Assembly: GCA_009469585.1 (NCBI GenBank)
Contig: SSXW01000007.1
Location: forward strand, 1-64,000
DNA: 64,000 nt
Origin: Dechloromonas sp. Dech2017
GTDB taxonomy: Bacteria > Pseudomonadota > Gammaproteobacteria > Burkholderiales > Rhodocyclaceae
Reading direction: 5' to 3'
Part shown: piece after piece, positions 6,311-14,352 of the stretch
How the letters are laid out: each line of letters starts with the position of its first letter
Numbering within the stretch: position 1 is the stretch's first letter
Translations under genes and position numbers: made by a program
The notes under the pieces: generated by a model
What the model saw: the letters and a program-made list of their open reading frames with translations, nothing else
Told to the model about the DNA's origin: nothing
Databases searched by the model: none

Positions 6311-8710
6311 ATGGCCGAGGCATCGCCGGAAGCGAAGAATTTGCCCATGCTCATGCGTCTTCCTTCCCCGCAGCCCAAGCAAACCCGGCTCTGGCTGGCG
6401 CCTTATGTAGCGATCGGCGTCTTCGCGCTGGCCATGCTCGTCCTCACCGCGCTGCTCCAGTGGCGCGAACTCGATACCGCCCGTTCGGCGCTGGAAGCCG
6501 ACATGCACTGGGCCGAGCGGACCATCGAGGCCCGCCTGCACGCCCACCAGGAATTCCTCTCCGAACTCGGCCGCGAGCAGGAATTCAAGCAGCTGACCTA
6601 CGAATCCTTCCAGGTGCGCGCCTCGCGCTACGTCCGCGAAACGCCGGAAATCCAGGCCATCATCTGGGTGGACACCGACGGCAAGGTGGAATGGGTGGCC
6701 CCCAACGAGTCGACCGCCACCTTCGTCGGCGAGCAGCTGTCCGGCGTCCGCCTCAACGCCCTGCGCGAGGCGCTGCGCATCCGCCGCGAAGTGGTGTCGC
6801 CCGACTATCGCGACGGCGACCGCCTGCCCGCCCACGACATCATCCTCCCCGTCCAGCGCGGCAGCGCCGACCTCGGCGCCTTCATCGCCCTGCAATCGCT
6901 GGAAGCCCTGCTCCGGTCGACGCTGCCCGCCGTGTTCACGGCGCGCTACAGCCTGACCATCGTCGATGCCGACGACCGCGAGGTGTTCAGCAACACCTCG
7001 GTCAAGCCGACCGACCGCAAGCTGTCCGGCACCATCAGCCTCGAGCTGCCCAACAACCGGCTCGGCCTCAACATCGTCGCCTACCGGGCCGGCGGCGCCT
7101 GGCTGCCCTTCGTGCCGGCGACGCTGATCGCCATCCTGACGCTGATCGCCACCGTCACCCTGATCCAGCTGCGCCGCCACGCCCGCCACCGCGCCGAGAC
7201 CGAAGAGGAACTGCGCGCCGCCTACGCCTTCCGCCAGGCCATGTCGCAATCGCTGATCACCGGCCTGCGCGCCATCGACCTCGAAGGGCGCATCACCTTC
7301 GTCAATTCGGCCTTCTGCCGGATGACCGGCTTCGACGAAAGCGAACTGGTTGGCCTCAAGCCGCCCTACCCCTACTGGCCGCCGGAAGAGTTCGAGAAAC
7401 CGCGCGACAACATCGACACCGCGCTGGCCGGCCGGGCCCCGGCCAGCGGCTACGAAATGCGCATCATGCGCAAGAACGGCGAGCGCTTCGACGTCCGCCT
7501 CTATTTCTCGCCGCTGATCGACACCAACGGCGTGCAGATCGGCTGGATGGCCTCGATGAACGACATCACCGAACCCAAGCGCATCCGCTCCGAGCTGGAA
7601 AGGGCGCACGAGCGCTTCGCCACGGTGATCGACGGCCTCGACTCGGCGGTGCACGTCGCCGACATCCACAGCGGCGAAATTCTCTTCGCCAACCGCGTCT
7701 TCCAGAACATCTTCGGCTTCGACTGCCTCGGCCATTCGTCGGCCAGCATCACCGCCGCCTGCCGGCCGCCGGCCGACGTCCTGGCCCGCATCCCGGCCCG
7801 CCTGGCCAGCGAAGAACTGCCTTTCGAGCTGTTCGACGGCGATGTCCAGCACGCCCTTTCCGGCCACTGGTACCACCTGCACGAACGCGCCATCCGCTGG
7901 GTGGACGGGCGCACCGTGCGCGTCCAGATCGCCACCGACATCACCGAGCGCAAGCATTTCGACGAGATCAACCTGCAGCAGCAAAAGCGCCTGGAACAGA
8001 CCTCGCGCCTGATCACCATGGGCGAGATGGCCTCGTCGCTCGCCCACGAGCTGAACCAGCCGCTGTCGGCCATCGCCAACTACTGCGCCGGTTGCGTCAA
8101 GCGCATGCGGGCCGGCAACTACCAGCTGGAAGACCTGCTGGCCGCCATGCAGAAGGCCTCGGAACAGGCCGAGCGGGCCGGCAAGATCATTCGCCGCATG
8201 CGCGACATGGTCAAGAAGGGCGACCCCAACCGGCAGCCGGTTTCCCTCGACGAACTGATCGAGGAAACCCGCGCCTTCGCCGACATCGAGGCGCAGCGCA
8301 CCGGCACCCAGATCATCGTCAGGCTGCCCGAGAATTTGCCAAAAATCCTGGTCGACCGCATCATGATCGAGCAGGTGCTGCTCAACCTGATCAAGAACGC
8401 CATCGAGGCGATGAGCGGCATCCCCGTCGAACGGCGACAGCTGATCATCGATGCCGCGCAGGTCGACGAACGCATGCTGGAGGTGACCGTCAGCGACCAC
8501 GGCCACGGCCTGGCCGAAGGCGACCTGGAAAGGATCTTCACCGCCTTCTACACGACCAAGCCGGAAGGCATGGGCATCGGCCTGGCCATCTGCCGCTCCA
8601 TCGTCGAGTTCCACTCGGGGCGGCTGTGGGTCGAGTCGCGCCGCGAAGGTGGCACCGCCTTCCATTTCACCGTACCGATCGAGGAAACGCCCGGGAATGA
8701 CGATGACTGA
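6311..8710 (+). CDS. membrane-bound PAS sensor histidine kinase
   Basis: 799 residues. A membrane helix at about 29-50 is followed by a periplasmic sensor region to about 265 and a second helix near 270-292. Two PAS domains follow (about 310-425 and 435-550), then HisKA with the phospho-acceptor His579 in SSLAHELNQPLSAI. The HATPase domain shows NLIKNAIEAM (N box) and GMGIGLAICRSIV. The architecture resembles DctB/FixL-type kinases that pair with FixJ/NarL-type regulators. The partner gene overlaps its 3' end. A later Met (6347) is an alternative start. The signal is unknown; the upstream lrgAB pair suggests a link to carbon or overflow metabolite status, which is inference only. Confidence 0.9.
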   Translation: MAEASPEAKNLPMLMRLPSPQPKQTRLWLAPYVAIGVFALAMLVLTALLQWRELDTARSALEADMHWAERTIEARLHAHQEFLSELGREQEFKQLTYESFQVRASRYVRETPEIQAIIWVDTDGKVEWVAPNESTATFVGEQLSGVRLNALREALRIRREVVSPDYRDGDRLPAHDIILPVQRGSADLGAFIALQSLEALLRSTLPAVFTARYSLTIVDADDREVFSNTSVKPTDRKLSGTISLELPNNRLGLNIVAYRAGGAWLPFVPATLIAILTLIATVTLIQLRRHARHRAETEEELRAAYAFRQAMSQSLITGLRAIDLEGRITFVNSAFCRMTGFDESELVGLKPPYPYWPPEEFEKPRDNIDTALAGRAPASGYEMRIMRKNGERFDVRLYFSPLIDTNGVQIGWMASMNDITEPKRIRSELERAHERFATVIDGLDSAVHVADIHSGEILFANRVFQNIFGFDCLGHSSASITAACRPPADVLARIPARLASEELPFELFDGDVQHALSGHWYHLHERAIRWVDGRTVRVQIATDITERKHFDEINLQQQKRLEQTSRLITMGEMASSLAHELNQPLSAIANYCAGCVKRMRAGNYQLEDLLAAMQKASEQAERAGKIIRRMRDMVKKGDPNRQPVSLDELIEETRAFADIEAQRTGTQIIVRLPENLPKILVDRIMIEQVLLNLIKNAIEAMSGIPVERRQLIIDAAQVDERMLEVTVSDHGHGLAEGDLERIFTAFYTTKPEGMGIGLAICRSIVEFHSGRLWVESRREGGTAFHFTVPIEETPGNDDD
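8331..8360 (-). repeat. GGTCGAC/A-tract repeat, copy 3
   Basis: Minus strand: TGCGGTCGAC, CAGGA, TTTTT, GGC, then AAATTCT. It is inside the kinase gene, antisense, in the linker leading to the ATP-binding domain. Its right end is less well conserved than in other copies. Confidence 0.6.
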
Positions 8711-9311
8711 ACTGACGCAAACCATCTACGTGGTCGACGACGACGAGGCGATGCGCGACTCGATGACCTGGCTGCTCGAAGGCGAAGGCTACCGGGTCAA
8801 CTGCTTCGATTCGGCCGAACACTTCCTCAAGGAGCGCCGCGACGACATGCACGGCTGCCTGGTGCTCGACGTCCGCATGCCCGAGATGAGCGGCCTCGAA
8901 CTGCACGAAAAGCTCGACAGCCTGGGTTCGGAGCTGCCGGTCATCTTCGTCACCGGCCACGGCGACGTGCCGATGGCGGTGTCGGCGCTGCAGCGCGGCG
9001 CCTGCGATTTCATCGAGAAGCCCTTCCACAACGAGGACCTGCTGTCGCGCATCCGCCGGGCCCTCGAACTCGATTGCCAGCTGGCCGCCCGCCGCCAGCG
9101 CGACGGGGCCATCGCCCACCGCCTCGAACAGCTGACCCAGCGCGAACGCGAGGTCATGCAGCTGGTCGTCGCCGGCAAGCTCAACAAGCAGATCGCCGAC
9201 ACGCTGAACATCAGCATGAAGACGGTCGAGGCGCACCGCGCCCGGGTCATGGAAAAAATGGGGGTCCGCACGCTGGCCGAGCTGGTCACGGCGGTGATGA
9301 GCCTCAACTGA
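8697..9311 (+). CDS. FixJ-family two-component response regulator
   Basis: The start at 8697 overlaps the kinase stop by 14 bases; ATG 8703 is a close alternative. 204 residues, a normal FixJ length. The receiver domain (about 1-120) has the acidic pair YVVDDDEAM, phospho-acceptor Asp58 in VLDVRMPEM, the conserved Thr in FVTGHGDVPMAV and Lys in FIEKPF. A LuxR-type helix-turn-helix occupies about 140-200 (LTQREREVMQLVVAGKLNKQIADTL). It should be phosphorylated by the adjacent PAS kinase and bind DNA. Targets are unknown; the upstream lrgAB pair is the obvious candidate. Confidence 0.93.
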   Translation: MTMTELTQTIYVVDDDEAMRDSMTWLLEGEGYRVNCFDSAEHFLKERRDDMHGCLVLDVRMPEMSGLELHEKLDSLGSELPVIFVTGHGDVPMAVSALQRGACDFIEKPFHNEDLLSRIRRALELDCQLAARRQRDGAIAHRLEQLTQREREVMQLVVAGKLNKQIADTLNISMKTVEAHRARVMEKMGVRTLAELVTAVMSLN

Positions 9312-9322
9312 GGCCCGGCTGG

Positions 9323-9694
9323 TCAGATCGGGATGATGTCGTCGCCGCCAGCGCCGAAATTGCCCTCGTAATGACGCTGCTGGCGGACTTCCTTGCGGCG
9401 CAGCAGCTTTTCCTGAACCTTGGGCGGCAACTCGGTAAACAGGATCAGCTCCTTGGCGATCAGGAGCTCAATGGTGTCTTCGATGACGCGGACGAAATCG
9501 CGGTCGAGCTCGTTGAGCTCGTTGGCCCGCCAGCGTTCATGGATGAACTGCAGCACTTCCGGGTGATCGGCCGGCATGCCCTCGCGGGCTTCGCCAAGCG
9601 GCATGGGGTGAATGTCGCAAACTTTCCCCTCGCTGTTCCGGGCCACAAAAAGCATGCTGCGCTCCATCGAATGTTCAAGCGGCAAAGTCTGCAT
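9323..9694 (-). CDS. conserved small protein of the family often labelled tryptophan-synthase-beta-like
   Basis: 123 residues; Met at 9667 is an alternative start and would give MERSMLFVARN. The pattern VARN-x-G, then PADHPEVLQF, then DRDFVRVIEDTIELLIAKE, FTELPP and KLLRRKEVR matches a small conserved proteobacterial family. That family carries the misleading name tryptophan synthase subunit beta like protein although it has no PLP-binding motif. It is probably soluble and cytoplasmic, with unknown function. It is convergent with the FixJ-type regulator and transcribed in the same direction as the ankyrin gene 59 bases upstream. Confidence 0.75.
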   Translation of the reverse strand: MQTLPLEHSMERSMLFVARNSEGKVCDIHPMPLGEAREGMPADHPEVLQFIHERWRANELNELDRDFVRVIEDTIELLIAKELILFTELPPKVQEKLLRRKEVRQQRHYEGNFGAGGDDIIPI

Positions 9695-9753
9695 GAGATC
9701 GCCGCCCTTGGCAATTGGACCAAGCTCAGAGGTCGGCTGCCGGCCGCCTCCGC

Positions 9754-10788
9754 TCAGTAGTTCCTGAGCTTGCCCTTGGGCGGCATCTTCGGTGTGCCGA
9801 AAACCGTGGCCGGCGGCACCTTGTAGCCGGTCGCCTTGCCCTTCGCGTCATACACGATGTTGGCCGACTGCTCGGCGGGCTTGCCACGGCGGGCGGTGAT
9901 CTCCAGCGTCGGCGCCGCGGCCGCCTGCGGCCTGTCCATTTCGGCCCGCACGATGCGCACGCGCTCGCTGGCGATGCGCCGGTCGATGGTCTCGGTGGCC
10001 ATGCCGCGCTCGACCAGCTTCTCGCGCATGGTCAGCAGGGTCTCCAGTTCGGGCGACGTGCGCAGCGAGCGCTGCGCCGTACCCCATTTTTCCTTGGGCT
10101 GGTTGACCGCCTCGGCAAACTCGTCCGGCGCGCTGACCAGGCGGGCCAGCTCCAGCCGGTTGTGGCGCATCGCCCAGTCCAGCGCGCCGTCGCCCAAGTC
10201 GTTCTTCGGCGAACGCAAGGCGCCCTTGGCGACCAGCTTGCCGGCCAGTTCCTGACGGCCTTCGTAGACGGCCATCATCAGCACGCTGGAGCCGTTGGTG
10301 CTCTGCGCGTTGATGTCCGCCCCCTGCTCGATCAGGTAGTCGGCCACCGCCTCGTGCCCGGCAAAAACGGCGTAGTGCAGCGCCGACCAGTGGCGGGCCG
10401 GCGCGTTGATGCGCGCCCCGCGGTCGACCAGCCATTGCACCGCTTCCAGGTTGCCGCGCCAGGCGGCGAGCGCGATAGCCGATTCGCCGTTGGCGTTGAG
10501 CAGGTTGATGTCGGCGCCGCGCGAAATGAACAGGCGCATCAGCTCCGGCTTGCCCTCCCAGGCCGCTATCATCAGCCCGGAACCGATGCGGCTGCCCATG
10601 AAATCGGGCGGCAGCCCGGCATCCAGCCAGGCTTCGGCCTGGCGCATGTCGCCCAGCTCCATGCTCACCGTGAAGCGCACCGGATCGGGCAGGCGCGGCC
10701 CGTCGGCCGAAAAAACCGTGCCGGGAGCGGCCAGCCAGCAGGCCATCGCGCTTATCATGGCAAGCAGTCGTTCAGCAGTCAGTCTCAT
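9754..10788 (-). CDS. secreted ankyrin-repeat protein
   Basis: 344 residues with a signal peptide (1 to about 27, ending FSADG). At least five ankyrin repeats follow between about 35 and 205, with recurring motifs such as GESAIALAAWRGNLEAVQWL, HWSALHYAVFAGHEAVADYL and NGSSVLMMAVYEGRQELAGK. The C-terminal third is charged and low in hydrophobics. Export means the repeats would bind a partner in the periplasm; no partner is evident. The start codon region is shared head-to-head with the TonB-like gene, leaving only about 10 bases between them. Confidence 0.85.
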   Translation of the reverse strand: MRLTAERLLAMISAMACWLAAPGTVFSADGPRLPDPVRFTVSMELGDMRQAEAWLDAGLPPDFMGSRIGSGLMIAAWEGKPELMRLFISRGADINLLNANGESAIALAAWRGNLEAVQWLVDRGARINAPARHWSALHYAVFAGHEAVADYLIEQGADINAQSTNGSSVLMMAVYEGRQELAGKLVAKGALRSPKNDLGDGALDWAMRHNRLELARLVSAPDEFAEAVNQPKEKWGTAQRSLRTSPELETLLTMREKLVERGMATETIDRRIASERVRIVRAEMDRPQAAAAPTLEITARRGKPAEQSANIVYDAKGKATGYKVPPATVFGTPKMPPKGKLRNY

Positions 10789-10797
10789 ACGCCTCCA

Positions 10798-11370
10798 TTG
10801 CCCCCGGCCATCCCCCGTTTTCCTTCGCCCCCGACCACGCGCCGGCTACTCGCCGCGCTTGTCCTGTCGCTGTGCCTGCACCTGCTGCCGGCTCTCGGCC
10901 ATTTCGATTTTGGGCAAAAATCGCCGTCGACCGCAGCAGTACTCATCGCCGAGCTGCGCCAGCCCCCGGCACCGGCCAGCGCACCGCCCCTGACCCTACC
11001 AGAACCACCGGCCCCGGCCAAGGCCGAGCAGCCACCCGCAGGGCCGCCGAAGAAAGCGCCGGCGGCAACCGCCAAGCCGACGCCGCGGCCGGACGCAACG
11101 TGGACCGCGGCGGTTGCCCAGCAGCTCCGCCAGCGCGACGCCGAGGGACTCTTCTACCCCGCCGAGGCCATCGCCCAGGGCCTGCAGGGCGAGGTGCAGG
11201 TGCTGATGATCCTCGACCCGGCCGGCCAGGTCAGCGCCGCCCGCATCGAGCAAGGCAGCGGCCACCCCCTCCTCGACGCCGCCGCCCTGCGCGCCGTCCG
11301 CTCCCTGCGCTCGCTGCCGGCCGACGCGCCGCGGCAGGTGGTGCTGCCGGTGAGGTTCAGGTTGCGGTGA
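10798..11370 (+). CDS. TonB-family protein with proline-rich linker
   Basis: No ATG fits. TTG at 10798 is the best start in frame and gives 190 residues. A hydrophobic anchor (about 15-33, RRLLAALVLSLCLHLLPAL) is followed by a Pro/Ala/Lys-rich linker (about 50-105), then a TonB C-terminal domain with YPAEAIAQGLQGEVQVLMIL, then GQVSAARIEQGSGHPLLDAAA and a final VVLPVRFRLR. This is the layout of energy transducers that reach from the inner membrane to outer-membrane receptors. No ExbB/ExbD or receptor gene lies nearby. The start is uncertain; the family call is good. Confidence 0.72.
   Translation: MPPAIPRFPSPPTTRRLLAALVLSLCLHLLPALGHFDFGQKSPSTAAVLIAELRQPPAPASAPPLTLPEPPAPAKAEQPPAGPPKKAPAATAKPTPRPDATWTAAVAQQLRQRDAEGLFYPAEAIAQGLQGEVQVLMILDPAGQVSAARIEQGSGHPLLDAAALRAVRSLRSLPADAPRQVVLPVRFRLR
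10901..10935 (-). repeat. GGTCGAC/A-tract repeat, copy 4
   Basis: Minus strand: TGCGGTCGAC, GGCGA, TTTTT, GCCC, then AAAATCGAAAT. It is antisense inside the TonB-like gene, between the membrane anchor and the proline linker. Confidence 0.8.
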
Positions 11371-11632
11371 TGGTCTGGGAGTTTGCTAGCGGCAATGGCC
11401 AACTACTGCAGCAGCGTAGTCATCAAGCCACCTGAAAGCAGGCGTACAATGCCATTGGCACTTTTTTGCGCTTGCAGGGTTTGGTGGAGTTTTTAGTACT
11501 GCACGCAAGCTAGCGGCCTCCGAAGACACAATTAAAAACAAAGAGTTGCACAAATAAACGCCGGCTGGTTATACATCACAAATCCGAGAAGCCCTGCACT
11601 ATTGCTGCCTACTTCACATTAGGTTTTTCACA

Positions 11633-12031
11633 ATGAGCATCCCCGTCCTCAGCGAGATCGAGCGCCTCATTACCGAGCATGGTTCTGCCGTCATCCTTAA
11701 AGAGCGCAACGCGCTCTTGCAAGACAAGCTTGTTTTGCTCAAAGAGGAACTGGCGAAACTTGAGAAAGAAAACGGCGACCTCAAGGCTCAAGTTGCCACT
11801 CTTAATCAGCAGCTTTCTGCCAACGCCGCCGCGCAGGAGTTTCAAGAAGAGCGGGGCGCACTTTTCAAGCGCAAGCCCGGCGGGGGGTATCACAACGCGG
11901 TCTACTGTCCTAAGTGTCATCACTCCACCACCCCCTTCCCGCCTGGTGCAGAGTTCTGTTGCGACTGCGGTTGGTTTTCCTCTTTCACCGAGCGCGAGCT
12001 TGCGGCAATCATCGCGAGCATCAAAACCTAA
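11633..12031 (+). CDS. cassette-borne coiled-coil and zinc-ribbon protein
   Basis: 132 residues. Residues about 18-72 form a leucine- and glutamate-rich coiled coil (RNALLQDKLVLLKEELAKLE, then KENGDLKAQVATLNQQL). The C-terminal half holds a zinc-ribbon pair, CPKC near residue 91-94 and CCDCGWF near 108-114. The TAA stop is part of the attC R'' box, a hallmark of an integron cassette gene. Small proteins of this type are found in cassettes and prophages; the function is unknown. Expression would depend on an upstream promoter, and none is obvious in the 262 bases before it. Confidence 0.75.
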   Translation: MSIPVLSEIERLITEHGSAVILKERNALLQDKLVLLKEELAKLEKENGDLKAQVATLNQQLSANAAAQEFQEERGALFKRKPGGGYHNAVYCPKCHHSTTPFPPGAEFCCDCGWFSSFTERELAAIIASIKT

Positions 12032-12112
12032 CATGGCGCTCAACCTTTCTCCCTTCGGTCGCTCGACGCTGCGCCATAAAGCGGCGCAGCGCCGGTTAGC
12101 TCTACGTTAGAC
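12026..12112 (+). other. attC recombination site 1
   Basis: R'' box ACCTAAC (12026-12032) and R' box GTTAGAC (12106-12112) are near complements and fit the RYYYAAC / GTTRRRY rule. Inner L'' GCTCAACC (12038-12045) pairs with L' GGTTAGC (12094-12100) except for one extra base, the extrahelical base that fixes orientation in real attC sites. A central perfect stem, GCTGCGCC and GGCGCAGC, surrounds ATAAAGC-like loop bases. Total 87 bp. Confidence 0.88.
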
Positions 12113-12156
12113 CACAGACAGTGCGTCATGCTCATTGACCGCGAAGAGAACTTAAT

Positions 12157-12954
12157 ATGACTTGGATCGTTGGCTTGGCGCTAGCAGCATTTGCAATCTA
12201 CCTCGCGTTCTTTCGCAAGCCGATACCCCGTGAAGTCGTCATTCGTGTCGAAACTAGTGTTTCGCCCCGCACCGGAGAACTGAACCGTGTTGAGGTCGAA
12301 GCTGAGGAAAAAGACAACTGGGAGCGATTTGACTTCTATCGCGCAAGAATGCTGCCGGCAAAGGGGCGATATCGAATCAAATATGAGGACCAACGAGGCC
12401 TGAAAACCGAGCGGGATATCGAAGTAAAGCGAGTACATGAATGCGGAGGAAAGTACGCCATCGACGCACACTGCCTTCTTAGCAATGCACATCGCTCCTT
12501 CCTGGGAGAACGCATCGAAAGCGCAGTCAATATTGATTCAGGCGAAATCGTGGAAAACCTTGCCCGCGATGCACTTGCTCAATATGGCGACTCTGGTGAA
12601 GGTCGTGCTTTGTCGGCAATTGACAAAGAGTCGATGGGGGTCGCTGTCCTCGTATTTGTCTGCCGTGCCGATGGACAGATGCGCAAAGCCGAACGGGCAA
12701 TTGTGGCTGGATACCTCAAGAGGCATTGCACTGACGTGCTGCTTGATGATGCGGAAGTGGACTCTGCGATCAAGGATCTCGGTGAACCAGATCACAAAGA
12801 GTTCAAACGCATCATCCGCGATCTCAAGGCTGCCGGCGATCGTGACCGCCTGACTGATTTGCTCGATTGTGCAAAACGAATCGTCGAAACACAGAAGACG
12901 GTTGCCCCAATGGAGAAGGCCGCGCTGGAAATTCTTGAGGAGGCCGTTGCGTGA
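12157..12954 (+). CDS. cassette-borne membrane-anchored protein with WYL-like and TerB-like regions
   Basis: 265 residues. An N-terminal helix (about 2-19) anchors the protein. Residues about 70-130 (YRIKYEDQRGLKTERDIEVK, then YAIDAHCLLSNAHRSFLGERI) resemble the ligand-binding core of WYL domains: a strand with G-x-x-x-x-R, then a basic strand ending R-S-F-x-x-x-R-I. Residues about 160-260 are helical and resemble TerB/tellurite-resistance-type domains (VLVFVCRADGQMRKAERAIV). The domain calls are by eye and moderate. AT-richer codon use than the flanking genes and the following attC mark it as a cassette gene. Function unknown. Confidence 0.72.
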   Translation: MTWIVGLALAAFAIYLAFFRKPIPREVVIRVETSVSPRTGELNRVEVEAEEKDNWERFDFYRARMLPAKGRYRIKYEDQRGLKTERDIEVKRVHECGGKYAIDAHCLLSNAHRSFLGERIESAVNIDSGEIVENLARDALAQYGDSGEGRALSAIDKESMGVAVLVFVCRADGQMRKAERAIVAGYLKRHCTDVLLDDAEVDSAIKDLGEPDHKEFKRIIRDLKAAGDRDRLTDLLDCAKRIVETQKTVAPMEKAALEILEEAVA

Positions 12955-12960
12955 TCTGCG

Positions 12961-13030
12961 GTCTAACCCTGCGGTGCGGGGGGACGCTTCGCGATCAAGC
13001 CGCCCAGCCCCTTGAACTTGAACGTTAAAC
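12961..13030 (+). other. attC recombination site 2
   Basis: R'' box GTCTAAC (12961-12967) starts 7 bases after the stop of the preceding gene. R' box GTTAAAC (13024-13030) fits GTTRRRY. The interior has the GGGGGGACGC and CCCCTTGAAC segments usual in one common attC class. The inner pairing is weaker than in site 1. Total 70 bp. It ends the array. Confidence 0.75.
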
Positions 13031-13085
13031 GTCCGCGTCGACGAAGACAAACCACTGCTTTCGGCAAAAAACAAGCCGCTGAACG

Positions 13086-13121
13086 AATTTCGATTTTTGC
13101 GAAATTTTCCGGTTGACCGCA
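13086..13121 (-). repeat. GGTCGAC/A-tract repeat, copy 5
   Basis: Minus strand: TGCGGTCAAC, CGG, AAAATTTCGC, then AAAAATCGAAATT. It is intergenic, between attC site 2 and the CoA-transferase stop. Confidence 0.8.
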
Positions 13122-13152
13122 GGCATTCGCCCATTGTCGGTTTCCCGGCCGC

Positions 13153-14352
13153 TCAAATCGCCCCATCGGCGCGTAGCACCGCGATCCAATCTGCAGTGTA
13201 GCCCAGCCCGGCCAGCACGGCGTCGGTGTGGGCGCCGAGTTCCGGGCCTATCCATTCGGTGCCGCCGGGCGTCGCCGACAGTTTGGGGACGATGCCCGGC
13301 AGGCGGAATTCCTTGCCGCCGGGCAGTTTGGCGGTTTCGAACATGTGGCGGGCGATGAATTGCGGGTCGGCGACCATGTCGGCGATGTCGTAGACGCGCG
13401 ACGATGGCACTTCGGCGGCGGCCAGGGTGGCGAGCACGTCGGCCTCGTCGTGTTCGCCGACCCAGCCGTCGATCAGGCCGTAGATTTCGTCGCGGCGGGC
13501 GTCGCGGCCGGCGTTGTCGGCCAGCGTCGGGTCGTCGGCGAGGTCGGGGCGGCCGATGGCCTTCATGAAGCGCTTGAAGATGGCGTCGCCGTTGGCGCCG
13601 ATGGTGACGTGCTTGCCGTCGCGGGTGGTGTGGGTATTGGACGGCGTGATACCGGGCATGATGTTGCCGGTGCGTTCGCGGACGAAGCCGAAGACGTCGA
13701 ATTCGGGAACCAGCGACTCCATCATCGCGAACACCGCCTCGTAGAGCGCGACATCGACGACCTGCCCGGCGCCGCCGTTGACTTCCTTGTGGCGCAGCGC
13801 CATCAGCGCGCCGATGGCGCCCCACAGCGCGGCGATCGAGTCGCCGATCGAGATGCCGGTGCGCACCGGCGGCCGGTCGGGGAAGCCGGTGATGTAGCGC
13901 AGCCCGCCCATCGACTCGCCGACCGCGCCGAAGCCCGGCTGGTCCTTGTACGGCCCGCTCTGGCCGAAACCGGAGAGGCGCACCATGACCAGCCCGGGGT
14001 TGTCGGCCTTCAAGGTTTCCCAGCCCAGGCCGAGCTTTTCGAGCACGCCGGGGCGGAAGTTCTCGACCAGGATGTCGGCCTCGGCGATCAGCTTGCGGAC
14101 GAATTCGCGGCCTTCCGGGTGCTTGAGGTTGGCGGTCACCGACTTCTTGTTGCGGGCCTGGACGTACCACCACAGCGAGGTGCCCTCGTAGAGCTTGCGC
14201 CACTTGCGCAGCGGGTCGCCGCCGTCGGGCGCTTCGACCTTGATGACCTCGGCGCCGAACTCGCCCATGATCCGCGTGCAGAAGGGCCCGGCGATCAGCG
14301 TGCCGAGTTCGACGACCTTGAGGCCGGCCAGGGGTTTTGTCGTTTCAGTCAC
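13153..14352 (-). CDS. CaiB/BaiF-family (class III) CoA transferase
   Basis: Moves CoA between carboxylic acids. GTG at 14352 is chosen as start because it overlaps the murI stop in GTGACTGA and gives an N-terminus (VTETTKPLAGLKVVELGTLI) that begins just before the conserved VVELGTLIAGPFCTRIMGEF block. An upstream ATG at 14391 would only add residues encoded by the murI tail. It has 399 residues, normal for the family. Conserved features include NFRPGVLEKLG (about 103-113) and the catalytic Asp region VDVALYEAVFAMM. The substrate is not deducible. It is translationally coupled to murI, an unusual partner with no pathway link that I know of. Confidence 0.88.
   Translation of the reverse strand: MTETTKPLAGLKVVELGTLIAGPFCTRIMGEFGAEVIKVEAPDGGDPLRKWRKLYEGTSLWWYVQARNKKSVTANLKHPEGREFVRKLIAEADILVENFRPGVLEKLGLGWETLKADNPGLVMVRLSGFGQSGPYKDQPGFGAVGESMGGLRYITGFPDRPPVRTGISIGDSIAALWGAIGALMALRHKEVNGGAGQVVDVALYEAVFAMMESLVPEFDVFGFVRERTGNIMPGITPSNTHTTRDGKHVTIGANGDAIFKRFMKAIGRPDLADDPTLADNAGRDARRDEIYGLIDGWVGEHDEADVLATLAAAEVPSSRVYDIADMVADPQFIARHMFETAKLPGGKEFRLPGIVPKLSATPGGTEWIGPELGAHTDAVLAGLGYTADWIAVLRADGAI

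Larger units (their letters stand above)
11633..13030. mobile_element. integron gene-cassette array without integrase (CALIN-like), two cassettes
   Basis: Two promoterless, AT-richer genes are each followed by an attC-like recombination site (12026-12112 and 12961-13030) in the same orientation. In both, the gene stop codon lies at or within a few bases of the R'' box, as in integron cassettes. The second cassette runs from about 12107 to 13024. No tyrosine integron integrase gene and no clear attI were found in the window. The left boundary is unknown: 11371-11632 holds no gene and no recognisable attC. Confidence 0.78.

Noticed and set aside
6296-8725. About 800-codon open frames opposite to and overlapping the PAS histidine kinase
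   Set aside because: These are shadow frames of a GC-rich gene. The kinase frame has all catalytic motifs; the others have none.
10420-10445. GCGGTCGACCAGCC in the ankyrin gene as a motif copy
   Set aside because: Left box matches but no A-tract follows; likely a chance GTCGAC in GC-rich coding sequence.
9715-10797. Upstream extension of the TonB-like frame across the ankyrin gene
   Set aside because: It lies antisense to a clear ankyrin protein with a signal peptide, and the residues are unconserved. The TTG start at 10798 is kept instead.
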